Origin: Panulirus ornatus
Lineage: Eukaryota > Arthropoda > Malacostraca > Decapoda > Palinuridae
Assembly: GCF_036320965.1 (NCBI RefSeq)
Contig: NC_092241.1
Coordinates: 30,269,797-30,333,796, forward strand
DNA length: 64,000 nucleotides
Direction of reading: 5' to 3'
Shown here piece after piece: positions 48,193-59,060 of this stretch. The stretch's first letter is position 1, and each line of letters begins with the position of its first letter. The position numbers were made by a program, and so were the translations under genes. The notes under the pieces are model-generated. The model was not told the DNA's origin. It made no database searches and was given only the letters and a program-made list of their open reading frames with translations.

Positions 48193-49245
48193 TGATGCAT
48201 GCATTCATTTTTATGTAAAAAGATGTTTGTGAATGTTTGTATGAGTTTGTGTGGGTGTGTTTCAGCAGAGATGAGTTGATGGATGAGTATACGAGTATGG
48301 GAGTGAGTACGTTGATTAGTGTGGGTGGTTGTACCGTTGCCTTCACTCATGTAATCATGTGATGCTCCTTTGAAATAGAGATATGCGTTCTCAAGTGCTA
48401 TTAATTTTGCGTGACAACTTCATAGCCTTTCCAGCCACGTGCCCTACACTAGATATAAGAAAGAATATCTCGTACATGATCCTTGCCTGCAAAATTTCAT
48501 TGCGCTATTTTATATAATATTCTTTCAATTACCTGGCCTGAAAAAATTGTAAATATTCATCAACAAAGTATGTGATGTGTCGTAACCTCGTACAATTTTT
48601 GCTTTGCCATTAAGGGTAAACTATTTCTTCATCATTCGTGGATAATTACTTTATCCTAAAGGAAAATAGAATTTCTGGACCAAAGAAGGCGGTCATTGAA
48701 AAAGGAAATATAATGCTTGATTAGGGCTGGACTACCTATGATCCCAACAACCTAACAGTAAGACTGCCCTCAATCCAGCTGGTATATCATGTCATGTAAG
48801 ATACGAATTTGTGATATAACTGCCCTCCCTTGTACATTATGTCGAAGATGAGAAAGCTCTTGACAGACCACTTTTTACACGATGGACAAAGTTACCCGCC
48901 CACTACACCCATGAGTTACTGTCTCACTTCTGACCATCATTAACCAAGGGTTATAGACTGACCAGACACCACCCATGACACGTGGAGAAAAGCTACAGCT
49001 ATCCTCTCTACCTTGTTCATTGTCAAGCCTCGTCAAGGATCACCATTTAACACTCAATCTTTGTGGTTACAGTGTCTTTCCGACATATAGTTTTTCACTT
49101 ATATAAGTAAGATATGTCCTATGTTGTTGGTCATCCCTGAACCAAAGGGACAGTTTTGCTTATCAGCTGTCATATCATGCCCCTAAACGCACAGGAAAAT
49201 AATTCTGTAAATACCACTCATGACTGAAGAGCCAATTGCAGTTCG

Positions 49246-49248
<3 letters not shown>
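48193..49248. other. No gene seen
   Basis: Unique AT-rich DNA with no recognisable repeat or frame. Confidence 0.35.
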
Positions 49249-49299
<51 letters not shown>

Positions 49300-49322
49300 T
49301 GTCTGTGTCTGTGTGTGTGTGA
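49249..49322. repeat. (GT)n microsatellite with GTCT interruptions
   Basis: A pure GT run (about 49249-49298) is followed by GTCTGTCTGTGTCTGTG. Confidence 0.95.
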
Positions 49323-50331
49323 ATGTCTGTCTGCAGAAATCATCCGGGCTTCTTTTCTGCTGGAGTAAGACACGCACGGTAGCCCCTGTTCTTTTGATCT
49401 CATGTGTTCAGGTCACACACACCACACACCTGCAGCTGCCAGGTGCCCACACTGAGTTTTTACTGTGGCCGGGTTATGACTTGACCATTTAAGTCGAAAT
49501 CCAGGAACATGTGGGAGTGCAGTTAGTAACGCCATGAAGATAAGAACTCATCTTGGCCAAAGCCAATAACACATAGAATTTGTAACGGATCTTCTTCAAT
49601 TAGGGATCGTATCATGCCAATTGCTCTGCCATATAGTGTACTGTGCCTTTGCTACGTTGTAGTCAGAGCGTTGTAAAGATGGTGAAGCAAGACACACCTG
49701 ATGTGGCCACGATGATGACAGGTTGTGGTAAAGACGGAGGGGCAGGTATTAATCAGGACGGTCAGATAAGACAAGGTGGCCACAATGCCTTCTCCCAAGG
49801 AAGCACGCGAGAGACACGGCTGACGGACGACCCAGACACTTAGCGGATGTACTGAGTCGTATTCGCTGGTCGCTTACCGCTTGTGATTGGCTGCGGAGAA
49901 CTACCACATATGTACGCTGGGGTTCGAAGTCACTAAAGCGTGGGCGCACGATGGTGGGCGGCGTGTGGGCGGCTTGGAGGGATGCATAGTCACCTTTGTA
50001 CATTCTCATCAGGCTGGAGTTACGTCATATTTCAAAAGTTCTGAAGAGAAAATCTAAAGGAAGAACTGCAACACGGCCATAAATTCTGGCAATGAAAGGG
50101 CATGTCAGTGCTCAGCATATACTTGCACGAGGCCATAGATCAAAGGTTCACTTATAACGGTACTCCGACCTATTCGCATGCCCTCATGCTCATTACATAT
50201 GGTGGTGTCAAGGATGATGAATGTGGAGGAGAGATCCTATATGTGGCTGTGGGATTAAGATCCGAGGAGGGGTCTGGGTGTGGTGGTGTGCGGCAGCCTC
50301 GTCTGTTGTAATGAACAGGCCAGTTGTGGTT

Positions 50332-50332
<1 letters not shown>
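49323..50332. other. No gene seen
   Basis: Unique sequence, moderately GC-rich at 49640-49990. ORFs of 66-90 codons have no recognisable domain. The minus strand at about 49884-49892 carries a GCCAATCAC word like those in the CCAAT-rich element, but without further similarity. Confidence 0.3.

Positions 50333-50378
<46 letters not shown>
50333..50378. repeat. (AC)n microsatellite
   Basis: A pure AC run just outside the 3' end of the minus-strand TA-tailed repeat copy. Confidence 0.95.
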
Positions 50379-50380
<2 letters not shown>

Positions 50381-50408
50381 CTATTCTTTTTTTCTTCCTT
50401 CATACATA

Positions 50409-50594
50409 TTCGCCATTTCCCGCGACAGTGAGGTAGCGTTAAGAACAGAGGACTGAGCCTTAGAGGGAATATCCTCACTTGGCTCCCTTCTCTGTCCCTT
50501 CTTTTGGAAAATTAAAGACGGGAGGGGAGGATTGACAGACCCCGCTCCCTTCCCTTTTAGTCGCCTTCTGCGACACGCAGGGAATACGTGGGAA

Positions 50595-50664
<70 letters not shown>
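50409..50664 (-). mobile_element. TA-tailed repeat, truncated copy, plus TA array
   Basis: The minus strand reads TTCCCACGTATTCCCTGCG, AGAAGGCGACTAAAAGGG, TTAATTTTCCAAAAGAAGG, GAACGCTACCTCACTGTCG-like text and GGGAAATGGCGAATATG, matching the 15320 copy. Its 5' end is cut at the TA array (50596-50664), which also serves as the tail of the LINE to the right. Confidence 0.8.
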
Positions 50665-50667
<3 letters not shown>

Positions 50668-51509
50668 TTTTTTTTATTGCTTTGTCGCTGTCTCCCGCGT
50701 TTGCGAGGTAGCACAAGGAAACAGACGAAAGAAATGGCCCAACCCACCCCCATACACATGTATATACATACGTCCACACACGCAAATATACATACCTACA
50801 CAGCTTTCCATGGTTTACCCCAGACGCTTCACATGCCTTGATTCAATCCACTGACAGCACGTCAACCCCGGTATACCACATCGCCCCAATTCACTCTATT
50901 CCTTGCCCTCCTTACACCCTCCTGCATGTTCAGGCCCCGATCACACAAAATCTTTTTCACTCCATCTTTCCACCTCCAATTTGGTCTCCCTCTTCTCCTC
51001 GTTCCCTCCACCTCCGACACATATATCCTCTTGGTCAATCTTTCCTCACTCATTCTCTCAATGTGCCCAAACCATTTCAAAACACCCTCTTCTGCTCTCT
51101 CAACCACGCTCTTTTTATTTCCACACATCTCTCTTACCCTTACGTTACTTACTCGATCAAACCACCTCACACCACACATTGTCCTCAAACATCTCATTTC
51201 TAGCACATCCATCCTCCTGCGCACAACTCTATCCATAGCCCACGCCTCGCAACCATACAACATTGTTGGAACCACTATTCCTTCAAACATACCCATTTTT
51301 GCTTTCCGAGATAATGTTCTCGACTTCCACACATTCTTCAAGGCTCCCAGAATTTTCGCCCCCTCCCCCACCCTATGATCCACTTCCGCTTCCATGGTTC
51401 CATCCGCTGCCAGATCCACTCCCAGATATCTAAAACACTTCACTTCCTCCAGTTTTTCTCCATTCAAACTCACCTCCCAATTGACTTGACCCTCAACCCT
51501 ACTGTACCT

Positions 51510-51512
<3 letters not shown>
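50665..51512 (-). mobile_element. 5'-truncated RTE-like LINE with open C-terminal frame
   Basis: On the minus strand a truncated ORF (51512 to 50862) is followed by a ~180-base 3' UTR (50861-50685) and an A-rich/TA tail (50684-50596). The same 3' UTR recurs at 1090-1278 and 14852-15249. The element is cut at its 5' end, where a CA microsatellite begins (51514), so the RT catalytic core is missing and it cannot move by itself. Confidence 0.9.
50862..51512 (-). pseudogene. RTE-like retrotransposon ORF, C-terminal ~216 codons
   Basis: The protein starts just after the missing YADD core, with VSLNGEKLEEVKCFRYLGVD, then EVDHRVGEGAKILGALKNVW, KAKMGMFEGIVVPTMLYGCE, RRRMDVLEMRCLRTMCGV, KWFGHIERMSEERLTKRIYV and RRGRPNWRWKDGVK, and ends DVVYRG. 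In family terms these are the post-catalytic thumb segment (FRYLG, then LYGCExW) and the C-terminal WFGH-RM / RRGRP-RW-D motifs of RTE-type non-LTR elements. The frame has no stops over ~216 codons, so the insertion is young compared with the CR1 and Jockey remnants in this window. It lacks endonuclease and RT palm. The clade call is by motif memory; a related clade is possible. Confidence 0.85.

Positions 51513-51513
<1 letters not shown>

Positions 51514-51554
<41 letters not shown>
51514..51554. repeat. (AC)n microsatellite at LINE 5' truncation
   Basis: A pure AC run starts exactly where LINE coding sequence stops. It also extends the ORF artificially with CVCVCV on the minus strand. Confidence 0.95.
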
Positions 51555-51558
<4 letters not shown>

Positions 51559-53426
51559 TCAATGAAATGGCCTTGAGTTGGGTATTCAGTTGCCCGCGCC
51601 GTCTCAGTTGACATAAGAAAAAGAAATTACCACCGTCACAAAGTAACTAAAAGATTAAGTAACTCAAAGAGTTCCGTATCTGATTGTTGTGTTTTACATG
51701 AGGCTATCCCTCCACTGAGCGTATAAAATCGAGTGAAGAAAATTGCTGAAACAGTCAGGTACAGCAGAGACTCATCATCCTCATTCTCTTGATACTAGAT
51801 TCAATAGATTTGATGATCTTATTCACTTGCAAGAGTTGTACAACAAGTGTGACGGTGTGTTAGTCTTGAATTGCAGTAGTCGAAGTCTGTTGAATGTGAA
51901 CTTCGCAGGAGACACTATGTACGGATTGAATAGCAGTAGTCGAAGTCTGTTGAATGTTAACTTCGGAGAAGACGCTATGTACGGATACGATACTTAGTGA
52001 ACATATTTTCCCGCTCTCCTGTTTGCATGTGGCAGGCTAGGGAATATTCCCTGTGTTAATCACAAAGCCTTGCAAGCAGATTGATGTCCAAAGTTTGCCT
52101 ACTCGCTGGTGACTAAGTGGGAGAGAAACCCTAGACGTAGTTATGGAACAACTTACACAGGGCGGTGTCCAACTTTACATGCCTTCTGGTGACTCAGCGG
52201 GAACATTTCTGATCCATATCTATCAAACCTCCTTTACCGCTTGCTTGGTGTCTCGGTTTCCCCTCCTCCCAACCACTTTCTAATTTATTTAGACCAGTCT
52301 GTAGAAAAGCAGTGCCTCCCTAAACTCTGACCTCTGCCCTGGCAAAAGGTGGGTGACAAGATATGTGACGGAGATACAGTCATGACTGATAGCGGCAGAC
52401 AGGCACAATCCTGTGTGGTACCAGCCCACGATACCCATCAGAGATGTTAACATGGCCACGTCTGGCTTCTTAAGAATGTCAGGAAGGCACCAGAGTACAC
52501 CGTCCACTTACCATTAGACTTGACAAATGTGACTGACCAGGGAGTCCAGTAAAGCTCTTGGTATGGAGACATGTTTACGAAAAAGAAAATGTTATTCACT
52601 TATGCCTGCATGAAACTCTTGGGAGATTCATTAAGATGAACTGGTTTTTTTTTTTTCAGAGTCAATTACATGATGAGTAAGTCAGACAAGTACACAGGGT
52701 TACACAGTATTTGGTGCCTGAGATATTATACCTTTTTTTAGATAAATTTTGGCCACTGATTCTGGATATGCCATTAGTTTTTCTCTATTAGCTCTCGTTA
52801 TCGAGATAATTATATACCTATAATTGCTATGTATAAAACGATTAGGCACAAGGCATGATGACTATAGATCATTATTGTTGACCTTTTGATAAAAAAAAAT
52901 GGCTTCATACAAGAAGAATTTGTTTATTTATGGTTACATTTCATCCATAGAATCCATACATTGCGGCTTCATTTCAGCCATTATGTAATCTTACGTAATG
53001 CTCAACGAACCATCATTAATGTATAATATATGATGTATAAACCATACGATTTGCTCTGTAAGACCTCCTGTGCCATGTAGATAAACACCACTCATGTGCT
53101 TATCAAAAACGTATAAGTATCCAGCCCTATCTAGACTTTAATCTCTCTGTGATTAATCACCCATCTATAATTATGACCTCCAATTATGTAATTCCTCACC
53201 CTTGTATTTTCAGTCGAATGGCTGTTTGAATTCAATAAACCATTCATTTGCCATATCTATTTATGCATTCACACGCTCACACGTCTGTCCCTATACAACA
53301 GCAATCTTTCTCGATGCCACCAGTCATTTAAAGGATGCTGACCGCTACTTGCAAGGATGGCATCATTCACTCACGTGGATACCACCATTTATTACACAGG
53401 AAATATTGAAGGCCCAGTCTACCATC
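51555..53426. other. No gene seen; one 60-bp in-frame duplication
   Basis: At 51873-51992 a 60-bp unit, starting GCAGTAGTCGAAGTCTGTTG, occurs twice with about eight differences. Within the 84-codon ORF 51743-51997 this gives two 20-residue repeats containing SSRSLLNVNF and MYG. The ORF starts at TTG and has no domain that I recognise. The remainder is AT-rich unique DNA. Confidence 0.4.
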
Positions 53427-54667
53427 AGTCACTCACCAGGATAACACCATTCATTCACCAGGATAACACTATTCATTCACCAGGATAACACTATTCATTC
53501 ACCAGGATAACACTATTCATTCACCAGGATAACACTATTCATTCCCCAAGATAACACCATTCATTCACCTGGATAACGCCATTCATTCACCAGGATAACA
53601 CTATTCATTCACCAGGATAACACTATTCATTCACCAGGATAACACTATTCATTCACCAGGATAACACTATTCATTCCCCAAGATAACACCATTCATTCAC
53701 CTGGATAACGCCATTCATTCACCAGGATAACACTATTCACTCACCAAGATAACACCATTCATTCACCTGGATACCACCATTCATTCACCTGGATAACGCC
53801 ATTCATTCACCTGGATAAAGCCATTCATTCACCAGGATAACACTATTCACTCACCAAGATAACACCATTCATTCACCTGGATAAAGCCATTCACTCACCA
53901 AGATAACACCATTCATTCATCAGGATAACACCATTCATTCACCAAGATAACACTATTCATTCACCTGGATAACACCATTCATTCACCAAGATAACACCAT
54001 TCATTTACCTGGATAACGCCATTCATTCACCAGGATAAGACCATTCATTCACCAAGATAACACCATTCATTCACCAGGATAATACCATTCATTCACCAAG
54101 ATAACACTATTCATTCACCAAGATATTACCATTCATTCACCAGGATAACACCATTCATTCACCAGGATAAGACTACTCATTCACCAAGATAACACTATTC
54201 ATTCACCAAGATAACACCATTCATTCACCAGGATAACACCATTCATTCACCAGGATAAGACTACTCATTCACCAAGATAACACCATTCATTCACCAAGAT
54301 AACACCATTCATTCACCAAGATAACACCATTCATTCACCAAGATATTACCATTCATTCACCAGGATAACACCATTCATTCACCAGGATAAGGCTATTGAT
54401 TCACCAAGATAACACCATTCATTCACCAGGATAACACCATTCATTCACCAAGATAACACCATTCATTCACCAGGATAACACCATTCATTCACCAGGATAA
54501 CACCATTCATTCACCAAGATAACACCATTCATTCACCAGGATAACACCATTCACTCACCAAGATAACACCATTCATTCACCAGGATGACACCATTCATTC
54601 ACCAGGATAACACCATTCATTCACCAAGATAACACCATTCATTCACCAGGATAACACCATTCATCCT
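53427..54667. repeat. 22-bp minisatellite, ~56 units, with higher-order repeat
   Basis: The unit ATAACACCATTCATTCACCAGG recurs from about 53427 to 54667 with almost constant 22-base spacing. Common variants are ACCAGG/ACCAAG/ACCTGG and CACCATT/CACTATT/CGCCATT. A six-unit block (four CACTATT units, one CCCCAAG unit, one ACCTGG-CGCC unit) appears twice in tandem at about 53458-53721. Units are directly adjacent, with no spacers. Confidence 0.95.
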
Positions 54668-54719
54668 ACAGGAAATGCTGAAGATATATCTATCGCCGTC
54701 TATACAGACCGAATATATC

Positions 54720-55115
54720 CCATGCCTCAATGGTCAGCTCGCCCTTCCCCCAGCACGTGGGCGCGACCAAGGAGTGATCATCGCCCAGGGCTTCGTGATA
54801 TACGTATAATCACGATGCTCCCCCAGCGTGTTATTACCACATGCTCACCAGAGGGTGTTCCGGGGGGGACGTGATCACCACGTGCTCCTAAAGAGCTGAT
54901 ATATTTCGCACTCATCACGTGGTCGTGATGCACCACCTTCCAGGTCTTTGTGCACTCCCCAAGGAAGAGCACGTAGTCATCATGAGTTCGCAGCAGCACG
55001 TGTTCATCCCCGCGTTCTTCCGTACTTAGTCATCATGAGGCGCCCCCCCCCCCCCTCCCCCCCGGCACGTGGTCAACACGCTCCCTCCATTATGTGGTCA
55101 GTACGTAACCTCATG
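54720..55115. repeat. Decayed array with recurrent CACGTG (E-box) cores
   Basis: A phrase close to CAGCACGTGGTCATCACG recurs at roughly 40-55-base spacing. CACGTG or a one-base variant occurs near 54756, 54883, 54917, 54969, 54998, 55064 and 55094. A C-run (about 55041-55062) interrupts it. Whether the CACGTG cores bind bHLH factors or are only the repeat unit cannot be told from sequence. Confidence 0.6.
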
Positions 55116-55639
55116 CGTAACCTCAGAATTACCTTAGTCATCGCCCGGTGATGATATAACAAAAAAGTATATAACGTAATGTCAACATATTATATGGACA
55201 GTGATTTGACCTTCTACAGGGAGAGAAAAGATAACAGTAGCCATCTTATGGAGATGACATTAAGAGGTCAACATCAGGAAAAAAAAAATGAAATGTATGT
55301 GAAGGTTATTTTCCAAGTGTTTTTTTTTCCATAAGCTGATTTATTCTAAATGATTATACACGATTTGAATTAAGATTTTCTACGTTAACGATAATCGTTC
55401 ATGGCTGCCATGCATTAGTCTTTCTTTTTTTTGCACCACTGTATCAGTGTACATATCATGAACGTCCCAATCATTCACAAGTTCTTAAACGCTTGTATTG
55501 TCATCAGCTTTACAAGCATTCTTTATTTCATTGTTCACATTCTTTGGTGGAAACCATAAAAGCATTAATTCACTGGCTGGTACATCACGGCATGTGACAC
55601 CAGCATGAACACCGGCAGACTTTGTTCCAACGAAACTTA
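55116..55639. other. No gene seen
   Basis: AT-rich unique sequence with short A and T runs and no recognisable frame. Confidence 0.35.
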
Positions 55640-56000
55640 CTTGAAATCATAATTCACTGTTCTAGGAATGATAAGAAATAGAAGAGGGAGGTTAAGCGCA
55701 ATCTAGCGAGAGACGGTAACAAGGTTTTCGAAGCAATTCTTCATATTTCATACATTCAAGACGAAATAGTTTGATAGGATCGGACCTATAGGTGTGTATT
55801 AGAATGCATGAAAACCAAGATGTAGCAAAGTACTCAACGATTACTTCAATTCATTCTTTACAGATGAAGATATGACTGAAAACAGAGGCCAGGTTGAAGG
55901 CGCCTCAGATGCTTTAAAAGATTAGGAAAGCTGGAGGAGTTAAAGTTGGATGTGGCATTAAGCGAATAAGGCAGCGAGACCTGATGACAACTTTTCTAGG
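55640..56000 (+). pseudogene. Fragment of a CR1-like LINE linker region
   Basis: Across frame shifts the plus strand spells KRNLARDGNKVFEAI, IGPIGVY and KVLNDYFNSFFTDEDMTE, then KAARPDDNFSR. This is the order found between endonuclease and RT in CR1-like elements: a basic linker, IGPL, the AE-LNDYF-SVFTDED block, then NKAPGPDGI. The reading frame is broken and neither endonuclease nor RT core is visible nearby. It resembles, but is not clearly a copy of, the 9.5-12.1 kb element. Confidence 0.55.
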
Positions 56001-56769
56001 ATCGTTAGTGAGAGGAATAGCTTGCCAGCTGATATCTTTGGCATATCTGAACTTGGACCTTCCAATGCACAAAAATGTTACAGGATTCGAAAAAAATCTA
56101 ATGCAATGGCATAGAAAAGAGAGGAAAAAAAGACATTCTAAGGAAACAGAATCAATGTGGTTTCAGTGTCGTCAACGCCAACCTTTGAATTCTGAAAGTA
56201 TACCATGTTGAGATGGAGCCACTGGTAGAAAGAACTTGATTCCAATCTTATATACATTTTTTGTATTTGACAAATATATGGATTTGTACGCCGTAGACAT
56301 ATCCGATTTGTACAGTGCTATAAGATTATGATCTGAAAATGTACTAACATTTACTAGGGGAACAACCCATATGAAATAGACTCCAAGTTTCTGGACTGAC
56401 AATTTTGACGCTTTGCCTGCTGTTTGTTGCAGATGCATCGTTAATTTTTTCGTGTTCACACCAACTCCTTACTGAATGCCTACAACCAACTAGTTTGTGG
56501 CTATGTTAGAGAGATGGGGATGATGGTTTATGAAGACACGATGTAGACTGAAAAGTGATTTAGCATTAGTTTTAGTCTAATAGATGGGTAGTATGAAAAC
56601 TATTATACGAATGAATATTTTTAGTGAATGAGGTTCTTATCTTTTTCTTTAAGCTGCAAATTTTGTCTTTCTTTTTTTAAGGGTGACCTGGCCGAGACCT
56701 TATTATTTCACATGAAGGGAGAAGGGTTAGTATTTTTTCAAGATCCATTTTCAAGACAGTTTTCGTGAG
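56001..56769. other. Probably decayed LINE-flanking DNA; nothing firm
   Basis: Sequence from 56230 to 56460 contains broken frames such as VDISDLYSAIRL and VLTFTRGTTHMK that might continue the LINE fragment, but I could not match them to a domain. Confidence 0.25.
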
Positions 56770-57260
56770 GCCTTGGGCTGCAGTCACGGAGCGGTGTGTT
56801 CATTGGTCCTCGGCGAGTTACCACCAGCCAACCTCGAAATCGTCCGGCGATCTCAACATAAACCTAAGATTTCTTGTCCTCGTCTCATATATTCTCGGGT
56901 GAAAACGGTAAATTACACCTTTGTGCGGAGGTGAACTATGACTCACGTATCCTTGCAGTCACGAAGGTTGAGGAATATGAGTGAAACTTATGGCATCCGT
57001 CTCATGGACGACGAAGCACAACTTCTTTCTTGGGTTTTTCCTCGACTTCAAAAGGATATCACGAATAATAGCCATCTCGGCCTCCAGGACAGCCAATCAC
57101 AGTTGATGGCTCTGGCGAAGGTGGTCCAGAACATTCGCTCTCCTCGTCATTGGCGCTACTTGTCAACCACTCATATTCCAGGTACACCAATTTCAGTGTA
57201 AAATCACCCATAGTCACCTGCCAGCCAGTACTACCCGTCGGCGACAGCTAAGTATGAAGG
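56770..57260 (+). repeat. CCAAT-rich dispersed element, copy B
   Basis: Pairs with copy A (36330-36840, minus strand) in collinear blocks: GTCACGGAGCGGTGTGTTCA, CATTGGTCCTCGGCGAG, CCACCAGCCAACC (56820-56833), CGGTAAATTACACCTTT, CAGCCAATCACAGTTGATGG, CGCTCTCCTCGTCATTGG, CTACTTGTCAACCACTCATA and GTCACCTGCCAGCC to GGCGACAG. The 87-codon ATG ORF 56938-57201 lies inside it. It has ordinary composition and a CAG|GTACAC donor-like site near 57182, but copy A does not keep the frame, so I treat it as chance or as a weak exon candidate. Confidence 0.75.
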
Positions 57261-58889
57261 GTATGAAAAATATAGTAGTTCTGTTATGGCTTTGTATTTC
57301 TTCATAAATTCAAGCTATTATATCTTTAAGTACGCATTCCGAGCTAATTGGGAGATTGATAGAATATAAAATTTTCCTCGATTGTGCAAGACTTTTGTAA
57401 AACGATAAACACAAAAATTCTTTTCCATAATCATGGAAGGAAACAAGTAACAAGGAGCCGGACTGAGTCGAGTTTTGTTTGAGTTGCCCTGATTCACTCA
57501 CTGGAACACTTAGGTCTTGCAAACATAGTCATCACATAGGAAACACATGTGCTAATGCGTTTCGGTATGTTGATGAGGGCTTTTTAAACATGTTTGTTTG
57601 ACGACAACTCTTTACTGATCTACAGAAAAGTCAGTATCACACCTGATTACCCTAATCTGCCCCAAAACTCATCTAGTGTCCTGAAGAATTAGAGAAAAGA
57701 TTTACAGGATCAGTCTGGCTGTACGTAATCTGAACCGTCCAGAGTTAAATGTGACAGAGAGACGGACATTTGTTGTCTCGTCTGAACATTGATAGCATTG
57801 ATCTCTGTCTATGTTATGCCTGTGCACTTATATTATGACCATTAGATGTTTGCTCTTCAGTCTCCTAATCCATGATTAGCCATTTAAGAGAGAGCAAATT
57901 ATCAAATAAGCTCATAAGTATTCTTTTTCATTCTTACTAATTATCTTTTTCCGATAAGAGATTAGATCAGCTTTGTAAGGAACATGTATGTGTTCAGACT
58001 GTGTATAGAAAGGTTGGCCTCCTTAGCTCCTCAGTACTTGCTGTGTAACCTCTGAAACTGTAGGTGATTAAGCTTTTGAAATCAAGTATGAATTCTCATG
58101 AAGTTTTCATTCATTAAAGGCATTGAGAAATTATGAATTCAACTGATTTGATTAGATTGCTCTTTCAAGTCTGCTATTGGTCACTCACTGGTGGTAATTA
58201 AGGTGGTTGAGACATTGTTGGTCGCACCTTCAGGCAAGAGATGCGGGAACCTCTTTGTTAATGCAGTTACAGACAATCCTATCATATACCAACCATGTTC
58301 TGACAACAACAGCTGCTGTTTCACCAAACATCATGATCTGTACCATAGTTTTGACTAAAAAAAAAAACAGTCGTGACCTAGTTGGCAGGCAGGTGCTGGC
58401 AGGATGATCGGTTCTATATTCCATCGTCTGCTGGAGTACATGAACGACCGGAAGACATAAGCGCTAGTACTTAAGCAAGGGCGGAACTGTGTACAAACGT
58501 GGCCATAAGCATCAGCAGTCCAAGGTTAACACTAGTAGGGGTTGGTGGGAGGAGAAAATGAAGGAGGGGTCTTGTGTATTTATATTCAGTCATCTTTACG
58601 ATCATGACCAACAGCAATGAGAGTGAGAGCTGAAAGTAATGCCACAATTTGACCCCTGAATTACGAAGAATATTACACAATCCTTAGTGTCTTTCAGTCG
58701 AAGAATTTGGTGATCGATCTCACAGTGGTAATGATGAGGTAAGAGAAGGATTAGACATAAGTGACCGCATCAAGAGCAAACTACAGATTGAATATATGCA
58801 CCACGTCTCACTTTTGCACCGAGATAGTCTTTTTCTTTTTCTTTTTTTTCATTTTTCATAAAATGACGTGCGTGCTAAAGTCATTGACA
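57261..58889. other. No gene seen; unique AT-rich DNA
   Basis: No recognisable repeat, RNA gene or convincing frame. Short ORFs of 64-70 codons only. Confidence 0.35.
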
Positions 58890-59060
58890 TGTAACCACAG
58901 GAAGTGACGGGCTGGATACAGATAACAACATACAGACCAAAGACTGCTCCATGTAAGCCACAGAAAGTGACGTAAAAGCCAGTTGAAACAACATGTGGAC
59001 TACAAATACCAATATGAGGATCGCAGAAAACGTGGTAAAAGCCATAAATGGCTGAGCATG
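58890..59060. repeat. Decayed minisatellite resembling that at 33.8 kb
   Basis: On the minus strand GTAGTCCACATGTTGTTTC and GGTCTGTATGTTGTTATCTG recur at ~22-base steps. This resembles TGCATCCTGCATGTTGTTATC in the 33830-34350 array. The two may share an ancestor. The 87- and 100-codon minus ORFs follow this array. Confidence 0.4.

Noticed and set aside
53427..54667. CRISPR-like array
   Set aside because: The repeats abut with no unique spacers, the 22-bp unit varies gradually, there is no leader or cas gene, and the context is an animal genome. It is a minisatellite.
56938..57201. 87-codon ATG ORF as a first exon
   Set aside because: It lies wholly inside the CCAAT-rich dispersed element, and the homologous segment in copy A does not maintain the frame. 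I leave it as a remark only.
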